From positions 1-5,912 of the forward strand of contig DFDL01000068.1 in NCBI GenBank assembly GCA_002367715.1: 5,912 nucleotides of DNA, read 5' to 3'. Source of the stretch: Actinobacteria bacterium UBA3028. Its GTDB lineage: Bacteria; Actinomycetota; Actinomycetes; Nanopelagicales; Nanopelagicaceae. Below are positions 1 through 5,912 of the stretch, piece after piece. The notes under the pieces were generated by a model. That model worked only from the letters and a program-made list of their open reading frames with translations. It was not told where the DNA came from and did not search any database. Each line of letters opens with the position of its first letter. Positions within the stretch are counted from its first letter, which is position 1. Made by a program: the position numbers and the translations under genes.

Positions 1-428
1 CCAGAAAGTTGAGCAGGTTTACGGTCCTTTAGGTGACCTAGCTCTACAAGCTCAAGGGCTTTCATGACTGTCTCTTTAACATCCTTTATGCCACGTCTGC
101 GTAGTCCAAATGCAACATTTTCAAAGATTGAGAGATGTGGAAAGAGAGCATAGTTCTGAAAAACAGTATTTACGGGACGACTGTATGACTTTAAGTCGGT
201 GATGTTTTTATCACCAATACTTATTGCTCCACTTGTTGGCTCTTCCAGACCTGCAATCATTCTTAGCGTCGTGGTTTTACCACAACCCGAAGGGCCCAAT
301 AAGGCAAAGAATGAACCCTTTGGGATTGTGAGAGTTAAATCATCAACCGCTGTAAAGTCTCCAAATTCCTTTGTTAAATTTACTAACTTCAGATCGCCCT
401 GAACAAATTTTGAGACTTCATCACCCAT
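1..428 (-). CDS. potA: Spermidine/putrescine ABC transporter ATP-binding protein, N-terminal part (runs off left edge)
   Basis: This is the cytoplasmic ATPase that powers polyamine import, paired with the PotD-like binding protein just upstream. I translated 142 complete codons from the ATG at 426-428. The protein shows the Walker A loop G-P-S-G-C-G-K-T-T at about residues 45-53, with Lys51 binding phosphate. The Q-loop lies in VFQNYALFPHLSIFENV (Gln91), a stretch very typical of the PotA/polyamine-iron-sulfate importer ATPases. The window ends inside the ABC signature (QLSG at 140-143), so the Walker B motif, H-loop and C-terminal regulatory domain are not visible. The start lies only 2 bp after the potD stop with a weak GGA upstream, which points to translational coupling in a potD-potA operon. 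Permeases potB and potC are expected further left but cannot be seen. The ABC importer ATPase call is secure; the polyamine substrate rests mainly on potD and motif resemblance. Confidence 0.9.
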   Translation of the reverse strand, partial: MGDEVSKFVQGDLKLVNLTKEFGDFTAVDDLTLTIPKGSFFALLGPSGCGKTTTLRMIAGLEEPTSGAISIGDKNITDLKSYSRPVNTVFQNYALFPHLSIFENVAFGLRRRGIKDVKETVMKALELVELGHLKDRKPAQLS

Positions 429-430
429 AC

Positions 431-1630
431 TTAGTTTCCGCTAGCTATCTGGAATGCCTCAGAGAATTTAACTTCTTCTTCGAAATTCAGCGAACGGAAT
501 ACCGACACCTTAGACAAAGTAGCATCATCTGGGAATATGAAATTGCTATTTGCAAGCTCTGGATCAATTTTCTCCATCTCAGCTTGAGCCCCAACTACTG
601 GGCAGATGTAATTAACCCAAGCTGCAACTTCAGCAGCGACTTTGGGATCATAGTAATGATCCATTAGCTTCTCAGAGTTTGATTTGTTGCTTGATGTAGA
701 TGCGATCATCATATTATCGCTCCAAAGAGTTCCACCAGATTCTGGGATACCAAATTCGAATTTGTCACCCTCTTCAGCATTTAGAGAGAAGATGTCACCA
801 CTCCAGCCGATAACCGCAATAGCATCACCAATTGCCATATCTTCCAGATAATCATTTCCTTTAACCTGACGAATAATTCCATCACTAACTTGCTTCTCAA
901 AGAAGTCAATAGCATTCATAAATTGATCTTCAGTGAATGGCTTAGTGATATCAACGCCCTGATACTGAAGGATGATGCCCATGGTGTCGCGCATTTCGCT
1001 TAGAACTTCAATTCTGCCTTTATATTTCTTATCAAATAGTTGTTCTAAGGAATTAATTCCACCAGGAACAAGTTCCTTATTCCAACCAAATCCGGCGAAG
1101 CCAGATTGCCAGGTGAGTGACTGTTTGCGGCCAGGATCAAAACCAACACTGCTTAAACTTGCAAGTATATTTCCCTTATTCGGCATATTTGCTTCATCTA
1201 AAGTTTGGGTATAGCCCAGACGTATCCAGCGATCTGTCATCCAGTCGGTTAGCGTAACAATGTCATAACCAATATCTTTGCCGAGCTTTAACTGACCTTG
1301 TACTTTTCCATAAAATTCATCGTTATCGTTTACATCAACTAAATAATCAACATCAATTCCGGATGATGACATAAACGCTTCTAAAGTTGGATATGTTCTT
1401 GAACCATTTACGCGCTTTGCATCTAAGTAGGCCGCCCAGTTTGCCCAGCGAACTGTTCCACCTACATCTTCAGCAATTCCTGCTGCCACCTCTTTACTTG
1501 CATCGGTACCACAAGAGGCTAAGAACGCTGCTGCTGAAAGTCCTCCAACCCCCGCAAAGAGTGTTCGTCTTGTTAGCTTGGCATTAATAATTGACTTTGC
1601 TTCCGGTGACAGTATGCTTTTTTCTTTCAT
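431..1630 (-). CDS. potD: Polyamine (spermidine/putrescine) ABC transporter substrate-binding lipoprotein with Tat-type signal
   Basis: A 399-residue extracytoplasmic solute-binding protein of the PotD/PotF family, which captures putrescine or spermidine and hands it to the membrane permease. The N-terminus combines a twin-arginine motif (TRRTLF, Arg21-Arg22), a hydrophobic Ala/Gly-rich stretch and a lipobox LASC with Cys40. This predicts a lipoprotein exported folded by Tat and anchored on the outer face of the membrane. The mature part opens with the family's beta strand (VRWANW, 60-65). Later come DIVTLTDWM, an acidic pair around E212-M-R-D215, an aromatic at W276 (VIGWSGDI) and W303-S-D305. 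From memory these match ligand-contacting positions of E. coli PotD (D168/E171, W229, W255/D257). The length exceeds E. coli PotD (about 348) partly because of the long n-region before the twin arginines. The start is supported by TGAGGAG 8 bp upstream and by the lack of another Met before residue 87. It has its own candidate promoter and couples to potA. Confidence 0.92.
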   Translation of the reverse strand: MKEKSILSPEAKSIINAKLTRRTLFAGVGGLSAAAFLASCGTDASKEVAAGIAEDVGGTVRWANWAAYLDAKRVNGSRTYPTLEAFMSSSGIDVDYLVDVNDNDEFYGKVQGQLKLGKDIGYDIVTLTDWMTDRWIRLGYTQTLDEANMPNKGNILASLSSVGFDPGRKQSLTWQSGFAGFGWNKELVPGGINSLEQLFDKKYKGRIEVLSEMRDTMGIILQYQGVDITKPFTEDQFMNAIDFFEKQVSDGIIRQVKGNDYLEDMAIGDAIAVIGWSGDIFSLNAEEGDKFEFGIPESGGTLWSDNMMIASTSSNKSNSEKLMDHYYDPKVAAEVAAWVNYICPVVGAQAEMEKIDPELANSNFIFPDDATLSKVSVFRSLNFEEEVKFSEAFQIASGN

Positions 1631-1638
1631 GCTCTGGA

Positions 1639-1644
1639 CTCCTC
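1639..1644 (-). promoter_or_regulatory. Shine-Dalgarno site of potD
   Basis: On the minus strand GAGGAG lies 8 bases before the potD ATG. It is the best-placed ribosome binding site in the window and fixes the potD start. It fits potD being the first gene of its own transcript, unlike the coupled genes upstream, whose sites are weak or absent. Confidence 0.8.
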
Positions 1645-1735
1645 AAGGGTTTGGATTGAACAAGTGGTTATTAAATCTCTTATTTAGTTTGCAAGGCTCT
1701 CGAACAAATCTAAGTGAGTCTGTGCGAGCCGCTTT

Positions 1736-1766
1736 ATTATTGCCTAAATTGAGCAAAAATTGTCAA
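1736..1766 (-). promoter_or_regulatory. Candidate sigma-70-type promoter for potD-potA
   Basis: A perfect TTGACA (-35) on the minus strand occupies 1761-1766. AATAAT, which differs from TATAAT only in its first base, occupies 1736-1741. The 19-bp spacer is longer than the usual 17, and an overlapping TAATAA (1734-1739) could serve instead. Transcription would start about 100 bases before the potD ATG, giving a moderately long leader. The placement in the only large intergenic gap supports it. The exact -10 is uncertain. Confidence 0.55.
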
Positions 1767-1770
1767 TTTA
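1745..1770 (-). promoter_or_regulatory. 26-bp inverted repeat overlapping the potD -35 box (putative operator)
   Basis: Two perfect 8-bp arms, TAAATTGA (1745-1752) and TCAATTTA (1763-1770), flank a 10-bp spacer. The TTGACA -35 element is partly made of one arm. A smaller palindrome AAATTG-A-CAATTT (1757-1769 region) is nested at the same place. The two arm starts are 18 bp apart, close to two helical turns, as expected for a dimeric repressor that would occlude the -35 box. A weak hairpin after the dehydrogenase gene is the alternative, but the arms are AT-rich and no U-tract follows. No regulator gene is in the window, so its identity is unknown. Confidence 0.45.
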
Positions 1771-1775
1771 CTTAC

Positions 1776-3203
1776 CTATACTCCCAAATTAGTCATTACA
1801 TGCTTGATTCGGGTGTAATCCTCAAAGCCATAGCTCGATAGATCCTTGCCATATCCTGAGCGCTTGAAGCCACCATGTGGCATCTCAGCGACAATTGGAA
1901 TATGGGTGTTGATCCAAACAGCGCCAAAATCGAAGGCCTTAGCCAATCTCATTGCGCGCCCGTGATTGCTGGTCCAGATACTCGAGGCCAGTCCATATGG
2001 GACCCCATTGGCCATTGCAATTGCCTGGGCCTCATCCTTGAATTTCTGAACTGTAATGACTGGTCCAAAGATCTCGTTCTGAATCATCTCATCATCTTGG
2101 TGTAGGTCAGCAATGACGGTAGGGGCATAGAAATATCCAGGGCGATCAACCTTGCTTCCGCCAGCAACAACACGGGCATGGCTTGGTGTGCGCTCTACAA
2201 ATCCTGATACTCGAGCTAGCTGATCTGCGCTATTTAGCGCACCATATAAAACATCCTCGGTTGGCGCACCAGTTGCAATGTTGGTCTTTGCCTGATGGGC
2301 AAGGAGTTCGACAAACTTGTCATAGACGCTATCTTGAACAATAACTCTTGTCGCAGCTGTGCAATCTTGTCCGGCATTGAAAAATCCAGTGATCGCAATA
2401 TTCTCTGCCGCATTCTCAAGATCAGCATCATCGAATACAACTACGGGCGCTTTGCCGCCAAGTTCTAAGTGAACTCGCTTAAGTTCAGTTGCTGCAGATT
2501 TAGCAACTTCGATACCAGCTCGTACCGAACCAGTAATTGAGACCATCGCAGGAACCTGATGTTCGACGAGTTTGCGACCAGTCTCGCGATCACCACAGAT
2601 TACGTTAAATACTCCGGCTGGTAGAAACTCTGACATTACCTCTGCCATAAATACTGTTGAAGCTGGCGTGGTATCACTTGGTTTTAATACAACAGTATTT
2701 CCGGCTGCGATTGCAGGAGCCCACTTCCAAACCGCCATCATCATTGGATAATTCCAAGGTGTAACTTGAGCGCAGACGCCGATTGGTTCGCGGCGGATAA
2801 AAGATGTCATTCCACGCATATATTCGCCAGCAGATTTACCTTCTAGATTTCGGGCAGCTCCCGCGAAGAATCTAATCTGATCTAGCATCGGTGGAACTTC
2901 TTCGGTTGTTGTAAGTGAGACTGGCTTTCCAGTATTTTCGACTTCAATTGCAATTAGCTCTTCACTTCTAGACTCAAGGGCATCTGCAATTTTATTTAGC
3001 GCACGTTGGCGCTCTGCAGGTGTCGTCTCTCGCCACTCAATAAATGCTTTACTCGCTGCGCTGAGCGCTTGATCAACATCATCACCGTTAGATAGTGGCG
3101 CAGTTGCATATGCAATTGCTGTTGCTGGATTAATAATCTCTGTTGTCGCACCAGACTTTGCTGGTTGGGACTTGCCATCAATAAAGTTATTTAGCTTTTT
3201 CAT
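1776..3203 (-). CDS. patD: Gamma-aminobutyraldehyde dehydrogenase (NAD-dependent aldehyde dehydrogenase, PatD-type)
   Basis: Oxidises 4-aminobutanal, the product of putrescine deamination, to 4-aminobutyrate (GABA) with NAD+ in the cytoplasm. The 475-residue length matches E. coli PatD/YdcW (474). Visible ALDH superfamily residues are Asn151 in PWNYP, Lys174 in LKPSD, the general base Glu247 in LELGGKAP, the nucleophile Cys281 in GQDCTAATR, and Glu377 in EIFGP. Stretches resembling aminobutyraldehyde dehydrogenases more than generic ALDHs include RFFAGAARNLEGKSAGEY (111-128) and the C-terminal AEMPHGGFKRSGYGKDLS followed by DYTRIKHVM. The ATG overlaps the rlmN stop as ATGA, and an in-frame TGA two codons upstream rules out a longer start. 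GAGG sits almost against the ATG, so translation probably depends on coupling to rlmN. Adjacent potD-potA supports the polyamine role. A betaine-aldehyde or other omega-aminoaldehyde substrate is the main alternative. Confidence 0.88.
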   Translation of the reverse strand: MKKLNNFIDGKSQPAKSGATTEIINPATAIAYATAPLSNGDDVDQALSAASKAFIEWRETTPAERQRALNKIADALESRSEELIAIEVENTGKPVSLTTTEEVPPMLDQIRFFAGAARNLEGKSAGEYMRGMTSFIRREPIGVCAQVTPWNYPMMMAVWKWAPAIAAGNTVVLKPSDTTPASTVFMAEVMSEFLPAGVFNVICGDRETGRKLVEHQVPAMVSITGSVRAGIEVAKSAATELKRVHLELGGKAPVVVFDDADLENAAENIAITGFFNAGQDCTAATRVIVQDSVYDKFVELLAHQAKTNIATGAPTEDVLYGALNSADQLARVSGFVERTPSHARVVAGGSKVDRPGYFYAPTVIADLHQDDEMIQNEIFGPVITVQKFKDEAQAIAMANGVPYGLASSIWTSNHGRAMRLAKAFDFGAVWINTHIPIVAEMPHGGFKRSGYGKDLSSYGFEDYTRIKHVMTNLGV

Positions 3204-4315
3204 ACCTCAGAGATTATCTCGGACGCGGCTAATTGACCACATGCGCCGTCAATTTCTCGCCCTCTGGTATCTCGAACTGTGACTGCCACCTTATAACTCT
3301 CCAGAACTCGGACAAATTCGGCCTCATCTTCCGGCCTTGAGGCGGTCCATTTGGAACCTGGGGTCGGATTCAACGGAATCAGATTGACATGCGCATTTCG
3401 ATTTTTGAGAAGCCGGCCGAGTAAATCAGCCCGCCAAGCTTGATCATTAATATCTCGAATCATTGCGTACTCAATCGAATAACGGCGCCCGGTACGAGCC
3501 TCATATTTATCGGCTGCCGCCAAAACCTCACGGACTTTCCAGCGAGAGTTAATCGGTACCAAAGTATCTCGGAGCTCATCATCAGGTGTATGCAGCGATA
3601 CCGCGAGAGTTACTGGGATTCCCTCTTCACAGAGTTTCTCAATTCCATTTACGAGACCAACCGTTGAGAGCGTTACTGACCTTGCGCCAATCCCAAGACC
3701 ATCTGGCTGGGCGGTTGTGATATTTCTAATCGAGCGGATAACTGCGTTGTAATTTGCCATTGGCTCGCCCATTCCCATGAAGACCACATTTGAGAGTCTG
3801 GTCTCCCCTCCCGGCAGTTCGCCTGCAGCGCAAATTCTTGCTGCAGCTACGACCTGGGCGGTAATTTCACCGGCAGTTAAATTTCGAGTAAGCCCTGATT
3901 GTCCTGTTGCACAGAATGGACAGTTCATTCCACAACCTGCTTGAGATGAGATGCAGACCGTTGTGCGATCGGAATATCGCATTAAAACGCTCTCTACTAA
4001 AACGCCATCATGTAAGCGCCAGAGATCTTTGCGCGTCTTGCCCGCATCTGTCGTTACCGATTTAACCAAGGTAATTAATTTAGGAACAAATTCTTTAGCT
4101 AAAGTTTCCCGTAAATCTTTTGGAATATCACTCCAGGTATCAGTCTCATCACTGTAATGCGTAAAGAAATGTACCGCCATCTGATTAGCTCGAAAGGCTG
4201 GAATACCGAGTTCTACTGCGCGCGCTTTACGCTCTGCGGGATCTAAATCCGCAAAGTGCTTTGGTGGCTTTACTCGCTGCTTTGGTTCATCAAAGACTAA
4301 TTTTATCTCACTCAT
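3200..4315 (-). CDS. rlmN: Dual-specificity 23S rRNA (A2503-C2)/tRNA (A37-C2) methyltransferase RlmN, radical SAM
   Basis: Methylates C2 of adenine 2503 in 23S rRNA at the peptidyl-transferase exit tunnel, and A37 of some tRNAs, through a radical SAM mechanism that passes the methyl via a cysteine. The 371-residue protein has an N-terminal accessory domain (about 20-95). The [4Fe-4S] motif follows as C128-GMN-C132-PF-C135, with the SAM-contact motif GMGEP at 181-185. The two additional cysteines expected of RlmN/Cfr are present: Cys121 seven residues before the cluster and Cys359 in GACGQL, the methyl-carrying position by alignment from memory with E. coli Cys355. The length is close to E. 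coli RlmN (384). The start overlaps the cdsA stop by 4 bp (ATGA) with no clear ribosome site, so it likely depends on coupled translation. Cfr is an alternative in the same family, but the cluster position beside frr and cdsA is the standard actinobacterial rlmN context. Confidence 0.96.
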   Translation of the reverse strand: MSEIKLVFDEPKQRVKPPKHFADLDPAERKARAVELGIPAFRANQMAVHFFTHYSDETDTWSDIPKDLRETLAKEFVPKLITLVKSVTTDAGKTRKDLWRLHDGVLVESVLMRYSDRTTVCISSQAGCGMNCPFCATGQSGLTRNLTAGEITAQVVAAARICAAGELPGGETRLSNVVFMGMGEPMANYNAVIRSIRNITTAQPDGLGIGARSVTLSTVGLVNGIEKLCEEGIPVTLAVSLHTPDDELRDTLVPINSRWKVREVLAAADKYEARTGRRYSIEYAMIRDINDQAWRADLLGRLLKNRNAHVNLIPLNPTPGSKWTASRPEDEAEFVRVLESYKVAVTVRDTRGREIDGACGQLAASEIISEV

Positions 4316-5160
4316 AATTTAAAGTGCTTAATTAGTTCGAGCGCGAACCAGACTGCTGGACCTGTAAAGAGAACTGAATCAATCCGATCAAGGATTCCAC
4401 CATGGCCAGGCAAAATCGATCCCATATCTTTGATTGCAAGATCACGTTTAACTGCAGATTCGATGAGATCGCCACAGGTAGCCGTGATTACAGCGACCAG
4501 ACCTATAGCAGCCCCAATCCACCAGTTATGTTCTAGTGCAAACTCAAAGACAAGTGCCGAGCCAATCGTTGTCGCAATAATTGAGCCAATCAGACCTTCC
4601 CAAGTCTTCTTTGGACTTATGTTAGGAGCAAGTGGGTGCTTGCCAAATAAGACTCCAAAAATATAGGCGAAAGTATCGTTACAACTTACAAGAACTACAA
4701 GAGTAAAAATTCGAGCAAGTCCATCTTTATCATTTGCAAGCAAGAGAATAAAGCCAGCTAGAAAAGGTAGATAGAAGATTGCAAATGCTGCTGCTGTTGA
4801 ATTGCGGACAAAATCTTTGGGGTTCTTAAAAAGGATATAGACCAGCAGCGTTGGAATCGTAATTGCCATTGCAACAGCCAGGCTAGATACTCGACCAAAC
4901 CAAGCGGCGCCAAGAATTGCAGTAAGTGCAATCAATATTGCATTCACGGGAAGGGCAATACCACCAGCCTTATATGCGCTAGTTAACTCTCGCGCGGCAA
5001 GACCAATTGCAATCCAGGCAACAATTGCAAAGAGGAATTTTGCATAGGACATCGTCAGAAATACAGTTGCCAGAATGGCAATAGAAACCAGAATGGATGG
5101 CCCTAATTTCCGGCCAGCCTTGGCATTTATCGCCGCATTAAGCGAATGAAAGTCATCCAT
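4312..5160 (-). CDS. cdsA: Phosphatidate cytidylyltransferase (CDP-diacylglycerol synthase)
   Basis: An integral membrane enzyme that converts phosphatidic acid and CTP to CDP-diacylglycerol, the precursor of phosphatidylinositol, phosphatidylglycerol and other phospholipids. The 282-residue protein has about eight or nine hydrophobic segments (roughly 22-35, 42-55, 74-88, 93-111, 122-141, 151-170, 191-208, 213-230 and 262-277). The family signature is complete near the C-terminus, starting SAVKRDLAIKD (235-245) and ending LPGHGGILDRID (250-261) with its Lys, Asp, His-Gly-Gly and Asp-Arg residues. The upstream conserved block has Asn161-Asp162 and SPKKTWEG (182-189). It begins 3 bp after the frr stop with no strong ribosome site and overlaps rlmN by 4 bp, as expected inside an operon. 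A short charged N-terminal tail of about 20 residues precedes the first membrane segment. No other start is convincing. Confidence 0.96.
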   Translation of the reverse strand: MDDFHSLNAAINAKAGRKLGPSILVSIAILATVFLTMSYAKFLFAIVAWIAIGLAARELTSAYKAGGIALPVNAILIALTAILGAAWFGRVSSLAVAMAITIPTLLVYILFKNPKDFVRNSTAAAFAIFYLPFLAGFILLLANDKDGLARIFTLVVLVSCNDTFAYIFGVLFGKHPLAPNISPKKTWEGLIGSIIATTIGSALVFEFALEHNWWIGAAIGLVAVITATCGDLIESAVKRDLAIKDMGSILPGHGGILDRIDSVLFTGPAVWFALELIKHFKL

Positions 5161-5163
5161 GAT

Positions 5164-5727
5164 TTAAACTTCGAGAAGTTCGGCTTCCTTATGTTTTAAA
5201 AGTTCGTCAATTTTGAGCACATGATCGCTCGTAATCTTCTCAAGATCCTTCTCGCCGCGAGCCACATCATCTTTTCCGGCTAGCCCATCCTTCTCTAGCT
5301 TCTCCATCGCCTCTTTCGCGCTCCGACGGATATTGCGAATTGAGACCCGAGAATCTTCTGCCTTGGTGCGGGCAACTTTGATGTAATCCCTGCGCCGCTC
5401 TTCAGTTAGCTGTGGGAAATTTACACGGATAACTCCGCTATCAGATGCCGGATTAACACCTAGATCTGAGTCGCGAATCGCTTTCTCGATTGCAGCAGAT
5501 GCACCTTTATCAAATGGTGAAACAATTGCCATCCGAGGCTCTGGAACTTGAAATGAAGCCAGCTGAGATAGCGGTGTCATAGTTCCGTAGTAGTCGACGA
5601 CAATCTTTGCAAACATCGCTGGATGAGCGCGCCCAGTACGGATGGCTCCAAAATCTTCCTTTGCCACTTCGACCGCTTTATCCATCTTTGAAGTTGCATC
5701 ACTTAACGCTGTTGAAATATCGCTCAT
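5164..5727 (-). CDS. frr: Ribosome recycling factor
   Basis: Splits the post-termination ribosome together with EF-G so that subunits can be reused. It is cytoplasmic and essential in most bacteria. The 187-residue length matches the usual 185 or so. The two-domain RRF fold is recognisable. An N-terminal helix carries RTGRAHPAMF (30-39), domain II follows (VVDYYGTMTPLSQLASF through GVIRVNFPQL), and the long C-terminal helices carry the conserved TEERRRDYIK and SIRNIRR (129-135) segments. These basic residues contact 23S rRNA in known RRFs. It lies 47 bp after pyrH and 3 bp before cdsA, the usual pyrH-frr-cdsA order. A G-rich Shine-Dalgarno sequence precedes the ATG. The RRF identification is essentially certain from these motifs. 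Confidence 0.98.
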   Translation of the reverse strand: MSDISTALSDATSKMDKAVEVAKEDFGAIRTGRAHPAMFAKIVVDYYGTMTPLSQLASFQVPEPRMAIVSPFDKGASAAIEKAIRDSDLGVNPASDSGVIRVNFPQLTEERRRDYIKVARTKAEDSRVSIRNIRRSAKEAMEKLEKDGLAGKDDVARGEKDLEKITSDHVLKIDELLKHKEAELLEV

Positions 5728-5730
5728 CTT

Positions 5731-5737
5731 CTCCCCC
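5731..5737 (-). promoter_or_regulatory. Shine-Dalgarno site of frr
   Basis: GGGGGAG on the minus strand ends 3 bases before the frr ATG. The G-run allows pairing in shifted registers and so compensates for the short spacing. This is a stronger site than those of cdsA and rlmN downstream, consistent with frr being translated independently of pyrH. Confidence 0.6.
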
Positions 5738-5750
5738 TTATAACCCTTTT

Positions 5751-5770
5751 AAAACCTAATAAAACCTAAT
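5751..5770. repeat. Two tandem copies of a 10-bp unit in the pyrH-frr gap
   Basis: AAAACCTAAT occurs twice in direct succession, and a third, degenerate start (AAAACTAA) runs into the pyrH stop codon at 5775-5777. It nearly fills the 47-bp gap between pyrH and frr. It most likely arose by slippage in an unconstrained spacer, and no function is evident. Confidence 0.7.
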
Positions 5771-5774
5771 AAAA

Positions 5775-5912
5775 CTAAGAAACTAAAGTTCCGACGCTAT
5801 CGCCTCGGACTGCGCGTGCGATATTGCCCTTGTTCTTTAAATCAAAGACAACAATCGGTAAGTTGTTTTCACGGCAGAGGCTAAATGCTGCTGCATCGGC
5901 GACCGCTAGTGA
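5775..5912 (-). CDS. pyrH: UMP kinase, C-terminal 45 residues (runs off right edge)
   Basis: The final 45 codons and TAG stop of bacterial UMP kinase, which phosphorylates UMP to UDP in pyrimidine nucleotide synthesis and belongs to the amino-acid kinase fold. I translated it by hand. The fragment reads SLAVADAAAFSLCRENNLPIV, then VFDLKNKGNIARAVRGDS, and ends VGTLVS. The pattern of a helix with A-x-A-F-x-L-C, then LPIVVFDL and GNIARAVRG-x-x-x-GTLV, is characteristic of the PyrH C-terminus, especially in actinobacteria. The active-site lysines and glycine loops lie outside the window. It sits immediately upstream of frr in the same orientation, the near-universal pairing. Its promoter and the preceding tsf/rpsB genes would be further right. 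Confidence 0.93.
   Translation of the reverse strand, partial: SLAVADAAAFSLCRENNLPIVVFDLKNKGNIARAVRGDSVGTLVS

Noticed and set aside
1695..1730. Possible leader hairpin GGCTC...GAGCC in the potD 5' untranslated region
   Set aside because: Only 5 paired bases close a loop of 26 bases, so it is too weak to call a riboswitch or attenuator.
1745..1770. Reading the inverted repeat as a terminator for the dehydrogenase gene
   Set aside because: The stem is AT-rich with a 10-base loop, and no T-run follows on the minus strand. Its overlap with TTGACA fits an operator better.
199..2105. Open frames on the plus strand (for example 371-667, 972-1214, 1578-1841, 1875-2105)
   Set aside because: They lie antisense to potA, potD and the dehydrogenase, whose protein motifs are unambiguous. 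Their own translations show no recognisable domain.
2234..3181. Short minus-strand open frames at 2234-2440 and 2996-3181
   Set aside because: They are out-of-frame shadows inside the dehydrogenase gene, low in complexity and with no ribosome site.
1..3203. Lower GC of the polyamine half as a sign of horizontal transfer
   Set aside because: Hand-counted rows in this half give about 33-43%, but rlmN alone ranges from 33% (4081-4140) to 57% (3781-3840). The contrast is therefore within local variation.
3440..4666. Plus-strand open frames opposite rlmN and cdsA (3440-3667, 3951-4157, 4430-4666)
   Set aside because: They are antisense to highly conserved coding sequence, with no domain and no promoter or ribosome-site support.
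5737..5743. TATAAG before frr as a -10 box
   Set aside because: No -35 partner is seen at the proper distance and it would sit directly against the ribosome site. frr is more simply read from the pyrH promoter.

Overview
The window comes from a bacterial chromosome, and every gene lies on the minus strand, so transcription runs from the high-coordinate end to the low one. The order pyrH-frr-cdsA-rlmN is the conserved actinobacterial translation/phospholipid cluster. Base composition is moderate to low for that phylum: rows I counted by hand range from about 33 to 57% GC. Genes are packed with 4-bp ATGA overlaps or gaps of 2-3 bp. Together these suggest a small-genome, free-living actinobacterium, such as the freshwater acI / Nanopelagicales group (Planktophila-like). 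That assignment is inferred from gene order, composition and protein character, not from a database match.

The right half (about 3200-5912) is housekeeping. It holds the last 45 codons of pyrH (UMP kinase), complete frr (ribosome recycling factor), complete cdsA (CDP-diacylglycerol synthase) and complete rlmN (radical SAM methyltransferase for 23S rRNA A2503 and some tRNAs). They look like one transcription unit.

The left half (1-3203) is about polyamines. A gamma-aminobutyraldehyde dehydrogenase of the PatD type overlaps the rlmN stop by 4 bp, so it is probably read from the housekeeping operon. A 145-bp gap follows, the only sizeable intergenic region. It carries a perfect TTGACA -35 element set inside a 26-bp inverted repeat, and then a strong ribosome binding site for potD. 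potD encodes a Tat-type lipoprotein that binds polyamine. It is followed after 2 bp by potA, the transporter ATPase, which runs off the left edge just at its ABC signature motif.

Together these genes suggest capture of putrescine/spermidine by PotD, ATP-driven import through PotA with permeases that would lie further left, and oxidation of the putrescine-derived aminobutyraldehyde to GABA. The transaminase or oxidase that would make the aldehyde is not in the window. No RNA gene, mobile element or CRISPR array was seen, and I found no clearly novel system. The most informative spots are the putative operator/promoter before potD and the coupling of the dehydrogenase to the housekeeping operon.
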